Shown here: piece after piece, positions 48,246 through 56,465 of the stretch
Layout of the letters: each line of letters begins with the position of its first letter
How positions within the stretch are numbered: position 1 is the first letter of the stretch
DNA from: JAHEDH01 sp963753285
Lineage (GTDB): Bacteria; Actinomycetota; Acidimicrobiia; Spongiisociales; ZC4RG35
Direction: 5' to 3'
Assembly (NCBI GenBank): GCA_963753285.1
Contig: CAVWBT010000004.1
Span: 124,001 to 188,000, forward strand
DNA: 64,000 bases
Notes under the pieces: generated by a model
Databases searched by the model: none
What the model was told of the DNA's origin: nothing
Seen by the model: only the letters and a program-made list of their open reading frames with translations
Made by a program: the position numbers and the translations under genes

Positions 48246-48773
48246 ATGACCGCGAACACCGCAGCAACCACCGGCGCAACCGCCGTCAAAGTCGTACAAC
48301 CCGGCGAGGGCGATCTCGGCGGGCTCGGCCCCGGCGTCGGCGTCCAATTCAAGATCGATGGGGCGGACACCGGGGGCCTCGTGTCGATCGTCGAACACCC
48401 TTTCGATGTCGGAGCGCTGGTGCCTCCCCACGTTCACCATCTCGAAGACGAGATCTCCTACGTCCTCGATGGCGAGATCGGCTTTCGCTCCGAGGACGAC
48501 GAGGTCGTGCTGTCGGCGGGTGGCTACATCGTCAAGCCGCGCGGTCAGGTGCACGCCATGTGGAACGCCGGACCGAAGCCGGCGCGCATGATCGAAGTGA
48601 TCACGACCGCAGGGTTCGAGGGCTTCTTCCGCGAGCTGTCGGCGCTGTCGGCCGAGGGCGCCCCGGATCTCGAGTCGGTCGGAGCACTGGCCCACCGATA
48701 CCAGTTGCCGTTCGCCGAGCCGGCCTGGCTGCCCGACGTCATCGAGCGGTACGGGCTGACGCTGCCGGTGTGA
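48246..48773 (+). CDS. Cupin-domain protein
   Basis: 175 residues from ATG 48246 after GAAAGGAG. One conserved cupin barrel with metal-ligand motif PPHVHHLEDEISYVLDGEI and second motif GGYIVKPRGQVHAMWNAG. Such single-domain cupins can be dioxygenases, isomerases or binding proteins. It is third in the TetR operon, 26 bases after the isomerase-family gene, suggesting an aromatic or thiol-conjugated substrate pathway; that is inference. Confidence 0.85.
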   Translation: MTANTAATTGATAVKVVQPGEGDLGGLGPGVGVQFKIDGADTGGLVSIVEHPFDVGALVPPHVHHLEDEISYVLDGEIGFRSEDDEVVLSAGGYIVKPRGQVHAMWNAGPKPARMIEVITTAGFEGFFRELSALSAEGAPDLESVGALAHRYQLPFAEPAWLPDVIERYGLTLPV

Positions 48774-48814
48774 CACCGACCGTCGATCCGGTCACACGCC
48801 TGATCGAATCCTTC

Positions 48815-49204
48815 TCAGCCAGGCATCGGCCATGCGTCCAGACGGCCGGCGCGCTCGGGCTCTGCGAAGAAGACCTCTGGGTCCACCACGATCTCGTGGG
48901 GTGAGCCGGGGTCGATGACGAACCGGTGGCCGACCGGTGCCAGCGACACGAGGTCGGCGCCGGTGGTCGAGAACCACTGCACCGCCCCGGCGTGACGGGC
49001 AAGCGCCCGCTCAGATGTGAAGACCGGGATCACCGGGCCGGTGGAAGTGGGCGATGCGAGGAATCCGGGTTGCTCGGGCGCCTGGGTGAAGAACCAGCTC
49101 GACAGCAGCGTCCGTATCAGCTGTTCGTCGCCACAGCCCCCAGCCGCGTGGAGACGGAGGTGTGTGACGAGCTCGACATCGGGAGACGTGACGACTGAGT
49201 GCAT
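48815..49204 (-). CDS. SseB-like N-terminal domain protein
   Basis: A 129-residue soluble protein resembling the SseB N-terminal domain found in many actinobacterial proteins unrelated to secretion: IPVFTSERALARH, then a GADLVSLAP block and VIDPGSPHEIVVDPE near the C-terminus. Function unknown. It converges on the cupin gene. No clear ribosome site. Confidence 0.7.
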   Translation of the reverse strand: MHSVVTSPDVELVTHLRLHAAGGCGDEQLIRTLLSSWFFTQAPEQPGFLASPTSTGPVIPVFTSERALARHAGAVQWFSTTGADLVSLAPVGHRFVIDPGSPHEIVVDPEVFFAEPERAGRLDAWPMPG

Positions 49205-49337
49205 GTCGACAGCCTATGACTAGCGCCAAGTATCGTCAACACACTTCAAGACACGCACAGGTGATGACGCTTCATTCGGTCGACGGCAACCCATCCGGTC
49301 GACCGACCGGTACCGGCACACTCCATAATGGAAGCGC

Positions 49338-50453
49338 ATGGAAACGCCACCCGAGCAACCCGACGGCTCTCGACGGCCACTCGTCCATGAAGTCGCCCTG
49401 CGGGCGGATCGGTTTGCGGATCGCTTGAGCCGGCGCCTCCGCGGCACACCGAAGCGCATCACCGTCGAGCCGTACCTCGCCCATGGTTCGTCCGATCGCG
49501 TCGTCGCCCGCGGGCGTGTGGTCTCCAACGCCCCGATCCTCGCCGCCGAGGGGTTCGAACCGGTCTGGACCAGAGTCCGACGTGGGTTCCGCCGCTTCCT
49601 CACGAACGAGATCGCAGGCGTCGAGATCGAAGCCGCGCTGGGATCTGCGACAGGGGTCGGTATCACCGATGAGGAGGGCTACTACTGGATCGAGCTCGCC
49701 GGACATGCTCTGCCCGCCGATCGACTGATCCACCACCTGGATCTCTCCGTCAAGGAGCCACCGGCCGGCGCAGTGGTCACGATCGGCTCCGCCCGGGCAC
49801 ACATCCCGACCGGACGAACGCGACGCCTCGTCGTCTCCGACATCGACGACACGGTGCTCGCCACCGACGCCACCCGTACCGCCCGCATGATCATGACCAC
49901 GTTGTCGGGTTCGGCGTGGACCAGGCGGGGGTTTCCAGGGACACCCGAGCTCTTCGGAGGCCTGGCGCGCGGCGGCGATGGAGAGGACGACAACGCCTTC
50001 GTCTACGTGTCGTCCAGTCCCTGGAATCTCCACGGCTTCCTCGACGCCTTCATCCGCCACACCGGGCTCCCGACCGGCCCGCTGTTGCTCCGCGATTTCG
50101 GGGTCGACGAGACCATGTTCATCCAGGGCTCCCACGACGCACACAAGCGGGCCGCCATCGAGGAGTTGCTGGCGCTGCACGACACCTCACTCGTCCTGGT
50201 CGGCGACACGGGACAGGACGATCCCGAGATCTATCGCTCGATCGTCGCGTCCCACCCCGGTCGGATCGAGGCCGTCCTGTTGCGACATCTCACGTCGGAC
50301 GATCGAGCGGAAGACGTACATCGGCTGTTCGCCGACCTGACGGTTCCGCTGGCGGTCGCCGGTGACACCCTCGGCCTAGCCGAAGTGGCCGAATCGAATG
50401 GCCTGACGCCGAGGGGCTGGACCGAACGGGTCGCCCGGTCGACCGCCAGGTGA
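49338..50453 (+). CDS. App1-family (DUF2183) phosphatase-like protein
   Basis: A 371-residue protein of the phosphatidate phosphatase App1 family. An N-terminal beta-rich domain (about 40-158) is followed by a HAD-like catalytic domain with nucleophile motif SDIDDTV (Asp168, Asp170), a Ser-rich motif II (YVSSSPWNL) and late acidic motif GDTGQDD. In yeast the relative dephosphorylates phosphatidic acid; bacterial members are uncharacterised. There is no signal peptide. Confidence 0.85.
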   Translation: METPPEQPDGSRRPLVHEVALRADRFADRLSRRLRGTPKRITVEPYLAHGSSDRVVARGRVVSNAPILAAEGFEPVWTRVRRGFRRFLTNEIAGVEIEAALGSATGVGITDEEGYYWIELAGHALPADRLIHHLDLSVKEPPAGAVVTIGSARAHIPTGRTRRLVVSDIDDTVLATDATRTARMIMTTLSGSAWTRRGFPGTPELFGGLARGGDGEDDNAFVYVSSSPWNLHGFLDAFIRHTGLPTGPLLLRDFGVDETMFIQGSHDAHKRAAIEELLALHDTSLVLVGDTGQDDPEIYRSIVASHPGRIEAVLLRHLTSDDRAEDVHRLFADLTVPLAVAGDTLGLAEVAESNGLTPRGWTERVARSTAR

Positions 50454-50540
50454 CCGACACGACCTGGTCGTATGTCTCGCACCCGGGCGTCGTCTTCGAG
50501 GGACTGACGGCACCCTGGACGTCGCGGGAATCGGTCGAGA

Positions 50541-51179
50541 TCAGGGAGCAGTGAGCCCCATCAGCCAGGCCGGGTACCCCGCCTCGACATCGAGCGCACC
50601 TGCGATTCCGCTCGGGATGTCTGCCCCTTCCCGAAACAGCTCGGCAGCAGAACGAAGCACGGCCAGCCGATCCTGCGGGGGGCCCGACGCCTCGAACGCC
50701 AGTGTCCACGCCTCGATGCCGTCCACCTCGACGGCGGCGAGTTCGACGTCGCATCCCGCCGGGAGACCGCGGACCGTGACCCGGAGCGGGTGGTTCCACA
50801 CGTTCTTGACCACGTCGATCCACCGATCGCCGGTCTCCGGCAGTGCGATCTGAATGCTCTTGCGCCACTCTTCGACTGGCGCAACCAAGCGGCCGATGAC
50901 GGACACTCGGCTCCCGACCCGGATCCGCTCCTTGATTTCGAGCGGGCCCTGGTCCCGCCGTTTCACCCCGAGATCCGGTCGACCGGTCAGCAGATACGAA
51001 TCGACCCGCTTCTCGGTCTCCACGTACGGCATCGCCGCTTCGAACCATCCGAGGGCCTCCGTCGGCAGTGGGCCGCGGGCAAACCATCTCACTTCGAGCG
51101 TCTCGAGCACGTCGGTCGAGTGATCGGTGCTGCGCTCGGCGTTCGACCCGCTTGCGGGTCCGACAGAGTGGTTGGACAT
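50541..51179 (-). CDS. Conserved hypothetical protein (CYTH-like charge pattern)
   Basis: 212 residues from ATG 51179; the open frame extends to 51362 but that part is not protein-like. The core has alternating charged strands (VDSYLLTGRPDLGVKRRDQG then LEIKERI), a pattern reminiscent of CYTH tunnels but without the ExExK signature. The C-terminal half contains an aromatic-rich region. Family not recognised. It is divergent from the DinB-like gene. Confidence 0.6.
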   Translation of the reverse strand: MSNHSVGPASGSNAERSTDHSTDVLETLEVRWFARGPLPTEALGWFEAAMPYVETEKRVDSYLLTGRPDLGVKRRDQGPLEIKERIRVGSRVSVIGRLVAPVEEWRKSIQIALPETGDRWIDVVKNVWNHPLRVTVRGLPAGCDVELAAVEVDGIEAWTLAFEASGPPQDRLAVLRSAAELFREGADIPSGIAGALDVEAGYPAWLMGLTAP

Positions 51180-51338
51180 GGGGAAGAGCGGCAACGATAC
51201 ATCGCCGCCGTCTGGCCTGTCGCCGGAGCGGCGGCATATGACTCGAGCCATCGATCTCCTCAAGGGCCGTCGGTCGCACCGCCTCTCGGCCGAGACGACG
51301 AGCGCAGGGGGCGCCGGTCGATCACTAACGTCGCCGAC

Positions 51339-51854
51339 GTGACCGATCTGCCCGACATCCACCGTGCACCCGACGAACGGACGGCCCTCGTCGAGATGCT
51401 CGACTACTACCGGGCGGTGATGCTGCGCAAGGCCGAAGGACTCTCAGATTCCCAACTGGCCATCCAGCTCCCACCCTCGGATCTCACGCTCGGCGGGCTA
51501 CTGATGCACCTGGCGCTCGTCGAGGACAGTTGGTTCCAGGCGACGTTCCTCGGTGCCGAGATCGGCGAGCCTTGGAGCGGGTTCGACTGGGAGTCCGACC
51601 CGGACTGGGAGTTCCATCACGCCCACGAGTCCGGTGCCGAGGTGATCGTCGCCCAATACGAGGGATCGATCGCACGGAGCCGAGAGGTGGTCGACCGGGC
51701 CCAGTCGCTCGATGCGCTCGCCGCCCAGCACACGCGTGACGGCGACGCCATAAACCTCCGGTGGATCCTCGTCCACCTCATCGAGGAGTACGCCAGGCAT
51801 GCCGGGCACGCCGACCTGATCCGCCAGTCGATCGACGGCGCCACCGGAGACTGA
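51339..51854 (+). CDS. DinB/DUF664 family protein (mycothiol transferase-like)
   Basis: 171 residues from GTG 51339, preceded by a TAACGT -10-like element 5-10 bases upstream, so probably leaderless. The four-helix DinB fold with metal ligands is visible (LLMHLALVEDSWF in helix 2, and the C-terminal HLIEEYARHAGHADLIR block typical of DUF664). Relatives transfer thiols such as mycothiol or bacillithiol. The substrate is unknown. Confidence 0.85.
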   Translation: MTDLPDIHRAPDERTALVEMLDYYRAVMLRKAEGLSDSQLAIQLPPSDLTLGGLLMHLALVEDSWFQATFLGAEIGEPWSGFDWESDPDWEFHHAHESGAEVIVAQYEGSIARSREVVDRAQSLDALAAQHTRDGDAINLRWILVHLIEEYARHAGHADLIRQSIDGATGD

Positions 51855-51962
51855 CACAGCGGACGCCCCGAGCGATGAAAGCTGATCTCAAGACGTGGGC
51901 TGCACACGCCGGCAGACCGCTCGAAGCGGCATGGTGCTGACGAAGAATGGAGACCCGGCCCC

Positions 51963-52290
51963 GTGAAGTGCGTCAACTGCGGCGACACGAGCAACGAGAG
52001 CGCTTCGTTCCGTTTGAACTGCGGGAATCCACTGGTGTCTCGATGCCCGCCGTGCTCGTCCCCGAACGAGACTGACGTCTCGGTCTGTTCGACCTGCGGG
52101 GCCCGCCTCACCGCCGAAGCTCCCGAGGCGCTGACTCAGGCCCGTCTCCCCGCCCACCTCGGCGACGTGGTCACAGGCGGAGCCAGGCCGGCGCGTGATC
52201 GGATGCGAGCAGCGGCTCACGGCGATGCTCGCCGGGACCCTCGGGACCGCCGTGAGGGGCCGATGCCTGTCATCAGGACATCCGAAGGGT
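51963..52290 (+). pseudogene. Relic of a zinc-ribbon cyclase protein
   Basis: From ATG 51963 the product starts like the zinc-ribbon N-terminus of the cyclase/AAA proteins (MKCVNCGDTSNESASFRLNCG, with the third Cys changed to Arg; then CPPC...CSTCG). After about 55 residues the frame slips, and another frame at 52200-52290 has EQRLTAMLAGTLGTAV, like the start of a cyclase domain without its Asp. Nothing of the cyclase core, ATPase or TPR remains. It is a dead fragment of a fourth family member. Confidence 0.6.
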
Positions 52291-52314
52291 TCTCGGCGCT
52301 CGGTCGCTCGGGTC

Positions 52315-53301
52315 TCAGGCCGGAGCGGTCGACCACAGCCCCTCGAGTCGCTGGTAGGAGACCTCCATGCCGCCGGTCATGCCGGTGGCGAGGATCTGAT
52401 CACGCAACTCTCGGGTCGGATAGGTGACGACGATCGAAACCAGCGTCCCCCCTTCGACCGGGGTGAGCGTCATCTCGTTCCGTGTCATCGGCCCATCGGT
52501 GTCGATCATCTTCTCGGTCGTGACCGACCGCTTCGGTGGCGTCGAGTCGAGGACCTCGCCTTCGAAGCCGAAACGGTTCTCGCCGTCCTCCGACTCCCAC
52601 TCGTACCGGTAGTGGTCTCCGACCTCGGTGCCGACCTCACAGACGGGCATCGTCCAGCCATCGGGTCCCAGCAGCCACTGGCGCATGAGATCCGCGTCGT
52701 GGTGGGCCTTCCACACTTGGTCTACGGTCCCCCGAACGACCCGGCTGATCCGCACTCGGGTGTCGTCCAGGAGGACGGCGTCGGTGGCGCGTCCGGCGGC
52801 GAACGAGGCGAGGTCGGTGAGCACGCCGTCCATCTGTCCGAACGCCAGGGTGGCGCCTTCCTTCATGCCCATGTCCAAGAGCCGTTGCATCGAGTCGGCG
52901 TCTGCGAAGGTCGTGACGGCGGTGAGACGCGAGCCGCCGGCGCTCGGAGTGAACGAGAACTCGGTGCGGGTCGTCGGAAGGTCGGTGTTGGCTCTGCCGT
53001 GCTCGTCGGCAAAACCGTCCGAGATCGAGATCGTGCGCCCCGGCTCGATCGCTTCGAACACCCAATACCCGGCAGAGGCGGAGCCGTCAGGCCCCGTCAT
53101 GAAGTACTCCGACCGACCGCCCTCGATCATGTCGTGGCGGGTGAATGTCGCCGGCCAGGTGGGCGGCCCCCAGAAACGCTCGAGCTGGCGGGGATCACTC
53201 CAGGCCTCCCAGAGACGTTCGACTGGGACGGGGAACTCCCCGACGATGGTCAGGGTCAGGTCGCTCGGGTCGGAAATGACGTCGACGATGGGCATGTTCA
53301 C
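52315..53301 (-). CDS. Double AHSA1/SRPBCC-domain protein
   Basis: A 328-residue protein of two tandem AHSA1-type START-like domains (about 15-150 and 175-325). Domain 1 reads FPVPVERLWEAWSDPRQLERFWGP; domain 2 reads VRGTVDQVWKAHHDADLMRQWLLGP. Both keep the W-rich start and the later T(E/T)F-F-type strands. Single-domain relatives bind hydrophobic ligands; the doubling is a common actinobacterial variant. Its start overlaps the ArsR stop by four bases, the classic ArsR-SRPBCC operon. Confidence 0.85.
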   Translation of the reverse strand: MNMPIVDVISDPSDLTLTIVGEFPVPVERLWEAWSDPRQLERFWGPPTWPATFTRHDMIEGGRSEYFMTGPDGSASAGYWVFEAIEPGRTISISDGFADEHGRANTDLPTTRTEFSFTPSAGGSRLTAVTTFADADSMQRLLDMGMKEGATLAFGQMDGVLTDLASFAAGRATDAVLLDDTRVRISRVVRGTVDQVWKAHHDADLMRQWLLGPDGWTMPVCEVGTEVGDHYRYEWESEDGENRFGFEGEVLDSTPPKRSVTTEKMIDTDGPMTRNEMTLTPVEGGTLVSIVVTYPTRELRDQILATGMTGGMEVSYQRLEGLWSTAPA

Positions 53302-53630
53302 TCCTCGGTGGTCGGTGGCTCGCTGAGAACCTGATCGAGTTGGTCGAACCGGCTGCGCCAGAGCTCCTCGAGCTGTCGGAGCAGCGAGCGAGCCCGGGCG
53401 ATCCGTTCGGGGTCGGCGCGAACGATCCGCTCGCGCCCGCGTGGCTGCTTGGAGACGAGCCCGACGCCGGCGAGCACCGCCACATGCTTCTGCACGGCGG
53501 CGAAGCTCATGTCGTACGCCTCGGCCAGGCCGCTCACCGAAACGTCGGCGACGAGCGTACGACGGATGATGTCGCGACGGGTGGAGTCGGCGAGCGCCTT
53601 GAACAGGCGATCGACCTCCGCATCCGACAT
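53298..53630 (-). CDS. ArsR-family winged-helix repressor
   Basis: 110 residues from ATG 53630; the open frame extends farther but through the operator. The winged-helix region is clear (LFKALADSTRRDIIRRTL, then SVSGLAEAYDMSFAAVQKHVAVLAGVGLVS). There are no metal-binding Cys pairs, so it is not a metal sensor; it belongs to the branch paired with AHSA1 proteins. A perfect palindrome lies 10 bases before the start, pointing to autorepression. Confidence 0.9.
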   Translation of the reverse strand: MSDAEVDRLFKALADSTRRDIIRRTLVADVSVSGLAEAYDMSFAAVQKHVAVLAGVGLVSKQPRGRERIVRADPERIARARSLLRQLEELWRSRFDQLDQVLSEPPTTEE

Positions 53631-53639
53631 TCGACTATC

Positions 53640-53657
53640 TACAACCATTTGGTTGTA
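53640..53657 (-). promoter_or_regulatory. ArsR operator TACAACCATTTGGTTGTA
   Basis: Perfect 8-bp arms TACAACCA/TGGTTGTA around a 2-base centre, 10 bases before the ArsR start codon. The CAACC...GGTTG core is common in front of ArsR/AHSA1 operons as I recall. Confidence 0.7.
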
Positions 53658-53813
53658 CATTACGCACGGCCACCGCTGTATGCAAGGGGTTGGAGCGGCA
53701 CCACGGACGAGGGCATCCTGCAACTGTTCCGGATCGGCGCACCCCGTCGACCCGGCACCCACAGACGAGGGATCCCGTGGCCCGGTCGGTCGACCGGGCC
53801 ACGGGATCGACGC

Positions 53814-55451
53814 TCACCCCTCGACGATCACCTTGGCCCGCATCCAGGGATGGGGCAGGCAGAAATACTCGAACTCACCCGCCTCGGTGAATGTGTACGA
53901 CCAGGACTCGCCTTCGCCGTAGTACCCAGAGTCGAAGATGTCGTCCACCGACGTCACCGTGTGCATGGTGGTGTCGTCGTTCGTCCAGGTGACGGTGGTC
54001 CCGACGGGGATCGTGAGGACGTTGACCGAGTAGTCGGCCGGGTCCTCGATGTCGGCGAACTCGTCGGCGGCCTCCATGTCCTGAACGGTGCCCGAGCCCG
54101 CCACGATGGAGACCTGGACGGCGTCGGCGGGAGCCGCGCCCTCGCCGTGGTCATCGGTCGCTGCGGAGCCGTCGGCACCGGGTGTGGTCTCCTCGAAGAT
54201 CTCGGGATTGGGATCACCGGTCACGACGATCTGGCCGATGGCCCCTTTGTCGAACGTCCGGCTGAGAGCGTGATCGACCAGGATGATGGTGCTCGGCACC
54301 TGACCGACCAGTTCGGCCACCACGCCGCCACCGGCGGGCACGAGCGTGGTCTGACTGCCGAGGATGGGTGGGCTGAGCAGCGACGCTTCCTGATAGACCA
54401 CGTCCCAATGCGACCCGATCGGGTGGAAGTTGGAGTCGAGATTGAGTCCTGCGTTGACGAAGTAGATACGGGCGCGTTCCCCGACGGACATTCCGAGCGC
54501 GTTGTCGCCGGTGAGCGAGCCGCGTGCACCGTTGAACACCACGAAGGTGGGCTCCTCGTTCGTGATGGCGGCGCGGTCGGTTCCGACCAGGCCGGGCTCG
54601 TCTGCGTCGGTGTAGTACTCCGACTGGACGATGTACCACTCGTGATCGACCTCTGGGAGTGGCTCGGCCGGGTCGACGAGGATGCCGCCGTACATGCCGT
54701 GGCTGATGTGGAGCGGAACGTCGCCGTACGCACAGTGATACATGTAGAGGCCCGGGTAGAGCAACCGTGCCTCGATGGTCCGGGTCTCACCAGGTGCGAC
54801 GACGGTGTTGGCGGCGCCACCACCTTGTCCGGTCACTGCGTGGAAGTCGACGTTGTGTGGATGGGTGTTGGTTTCGGGGTTGGTGACCGTGAAGCGGAGC
54901 ACGTCGCCGACCCGTCCCCGGATCATCGGGCCTGGTGCACCGATGCTCACGTCGGTGCCGTCTCCGACGAGGCGGTAGCCCCACGTGTCGTACTCGACTC
55001 CGGTTGCCGGGTCGATCTCGACGACGTTCTCGACGACCTCGAAGTGCACGTCGATGATCGCCTGCGATGTCCGGCCCGAGGGTGCCGGAACGTTGGGCGC
55101 ATAGGACACGTTGACTTCGCTCGCCGGCACCGGAGGCAATTCGGCCTTGGGCGTGAGCTCGGGCAGCACCGCTGCGCGCTCGATCTCGACGGGCGGTGCG
55201 ACGACGGGCTGCGCTTCGCCTTGTGCGTCCGGCCCCACCGGAGCGGTTGCCACCGTCGTCGCCCCACCTGTCGAACCGTTCTCTTCGGGGATCAGCATCA
55301 CCGCGCCGATCGCGATCGCGATCGATGTCACGCCCAAGATGAGCGCAATCAGGCCCGCCGTCGCAACGATGGGGTGATAGTGGCTCGGAAGCAATGATCC
55401 GAGCCCCGTCCTGGTCGCAGTGGATTCAGCCCGTTCCTTGAGCTGTGTCAT
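53814..55451 (-). CDS. nirK: Copper nitrite reductase (NirK) with C-terminal cupredoxin domain
   Basis: A 545-residue membrane-anchored or exported enzyme that reduces nitrite to NO. From ATG 55451 (AAAGG upstream): one hydrophobic segment at about 29-53, a P/V linker, two cupredoxin domains of NirK (about 125-415), then an extra C-terminal plastocyanin-like domain (about 445-545). Type 1 ligands His199, Cys240, His248, Met253; type 2 ligands His204, His239 and, from the neighbouring subunit, His394; catalytic Asp202 and His343. The added domain has its own type 1 set His497, Cys531, His534, Met537 and may deliver electrons. All active-site residues are intact. It is cotranscribed with the Rrf2 regulator. 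Confidence 0.92.
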   Translation of the reverse strand: MTQLKERAESTATRTGLGSLLPSHYHPIVATAGLIALILGVTSIAIAIGAVMLIPEENGSTGGATTVATAPVGPDAQGEAQPVVAPPVEIERAAVLPELTPKAELPPVPASEVNVSYAPNVPAPSGRTSQAIIDVHFEVVENVVEIDPATGVEYDTWGYRLVGDGTDVSIGAPGPMIRGRVGDVLRFTVTNPETNTHPHNVDFHAVTGQGGGAANTVVAPGETRTIEARLLYPGLYMYHCAYGDVPLHISHGMYGGILVDPAEPLPEVDHEWYIVQSEYYTDADEPGLVGTDRAAITNEEPTFVVFNGARGSLTGDNALGMSVGERARIYFVNAGLNLDSNFHPIGSHWDVVYQEASLLSPPILGSQTTLVPAGGGVVAELVGQVPSTIILVDHALSRTFDKGAIGQIVVTGDPNPEIFEETTPGADGSAATDDHGEGAAPADAVQVSIVAGSGTVQDMEAADEFADIEDPADYSVNVLTIPVGTTVTWTNDDTTMHTVTSVDDIFDSGYYGEGESWSYTFTEAGEFEYFCLPHPWMRAKVIVEG

Positions 55452-55861
55452 GTCGTTTGCCTTTCGAGCGATGCCTGGGCGGAGACGGCTCCGAGCCGCT
55501 GTTTCAACTCGGAGCGAGCGCTCTGCCATGCCTCATGGACCGGGCAGCTCTCCGTGCCCGGACAAGGTCCTTCCCTCAACACACATTCCCCGGTCTCCGT
55601 CGGTCCCTCGACCGTCTCGACGATTTCGAGCAGCGAGAGGTCGGCGAGTGAGACGGCCAGGCGGTATCCACCGCCGGGCCCGGTCTGCGATTCGATCCAT
55701 CCCGCCTTGATCATCGGGCTGAGCACCTGTGGCAGGAACGGGCTGGTCGTTTCGATCCGCTCCGCCAGTTCGACCACCGGACAGCAGATCGCCTGCTCGC
55801 CGTGGAGCTCCCGGAGGGCTCGCATGGCCAGGTAGGTGCGACGTGAGAATCTCAATTCCAT
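55448..55861 (-). CDS. Rrf2-family (NsrR-like) regulator
   Basis: 137 residues. N-terminal winged helix (RFSRRTYLAMRALREL, LAERIETTSPFLPQVLSPM) and a C-terminal Fe-S ligand region with three cysteines in CVLREGPCPGTESC. NsrR proteins hold an Fe-S cluster that NO destroys, releasing repression. Placed directly before nirK with a four-base ATGA overlap, it most likely senses NO or nitrite stress. It sits behind a strong promoter. Confidence 0.88.
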   Translation of the reverse strand: MELRFSRRTYLAMRALRELHGEQAICCPVVELAERIETTSPFLPQVLSPMIKAGWIESQTGPGGGYRLAVSLADLSLLEIVETVEGPTETGECVLREGPCPGTESCPVHEAWQSARSELKQRLGAVSAQASLERQTT

Positions 55862-55867
55862 AGTTCC

Positions 55868-55896
55868 ATAGTAAAGAACTAAGGATTAGTCGTCAA
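55868..55896 (-). promoter_or_regulatory. Promoter and ACTAA-TCC-TTAGT palindrome of the rrf2-nirK operon
   Basis: On the minus strand TTGACG (55891-55896) and TACTAT (55868-55873) are 17 bases apart. The start ATG is 6 bases after the -10, so the mRNA is leaderless or nearly so. ACTAATCCTTAGT (55878-55890) is a 5-bp inverted repeat in the spacer, and a second, TAGTTC...GAACTA, straddles the -10; both are candidates for Rrf2 binding. Confidence 0.65.
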
Positions 55897-56044
55897 GGGG
55901 GTCGCCGAAGTCCCGCGGCCGATGAGCACACCCAGCGAACCATCGCGGCGAGCACGGAGAACCGAGCAGGGGACCATCGAGCATTGACACGGTGGTCGGG
56001 AGCGCGACATGTTCATCTCGTACGAGTCGCAAAAGGAGCGAGCG

Positions 56045-56374
56045 ATGGGCAAGTACATGGTGATCTACACGGGCGGCGGAGGTATGGGAGCCGACCCCGA
56101 GGAACAGGAGCGCATCATGGGCGAATGGGGTGCGTGGTACGGCAAGCTCGGTGCAGCGATTCTCGACGGTGGATCGCCGTTCGGCGAGGCCAAGCACCTC
56201 GCAGGCGACGGGATCGAGGACGGCTCGCTCGGCGACACACCTGCCACCGGGTACACGCTCATCGAGGCCGACTCGCTCGACGCGGCCGCAAACCTCTGTG
56301 CAGATCACCCCCACATCGGCCACGGAGGACAGGTGCAGGTCTTCACCTGCATCGACATGCAGCCACCCGAGTGA
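56045..56374 (+). CDS. YciI-family protein
   Basis: 109 residues from ATG 56045, after AAAGGAG 9 bases upstream. Small alpha/beta ferredoxin-like YCII domain: MVIYTGGGG, EEQERIMGEWGAWYGKLG, GDTPATGYTLIEADSLDAA, and a late PHIGHGGQVQVFT block with the conserved His. Members occur with ECF sigma factors or alone; the function is unknown. It precedes the LLM oxidoreductase by about 90 bases. Confidence 0.85.
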   Translation: MGKYMVIYTGGGGMGADPEEQERIMGEWGAWYGKLGAAILDGGSPFGEAKHLAGDGIEDGSLGDTPATGYTLIEADSLDAAANLCADHPHIGHGGQVQVFTCIDMQPPE

Positions 56375-56465
56375 CCTCGGCTTTGTCCTGAGATGAGGCG
56401 GTGGACCCCAGGAGGGGCGGTCGCTCGATCCAGACCCGCGTGAATGCGATCGGTACGCTGCTCGG

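Noticed and set aside
49545..49560. tRNA-like GGTTCGAACC T-loop sequence
   Set aside because: It lies inside the App1-family coding sequence with no acceptor stem or anticodon arm around it.
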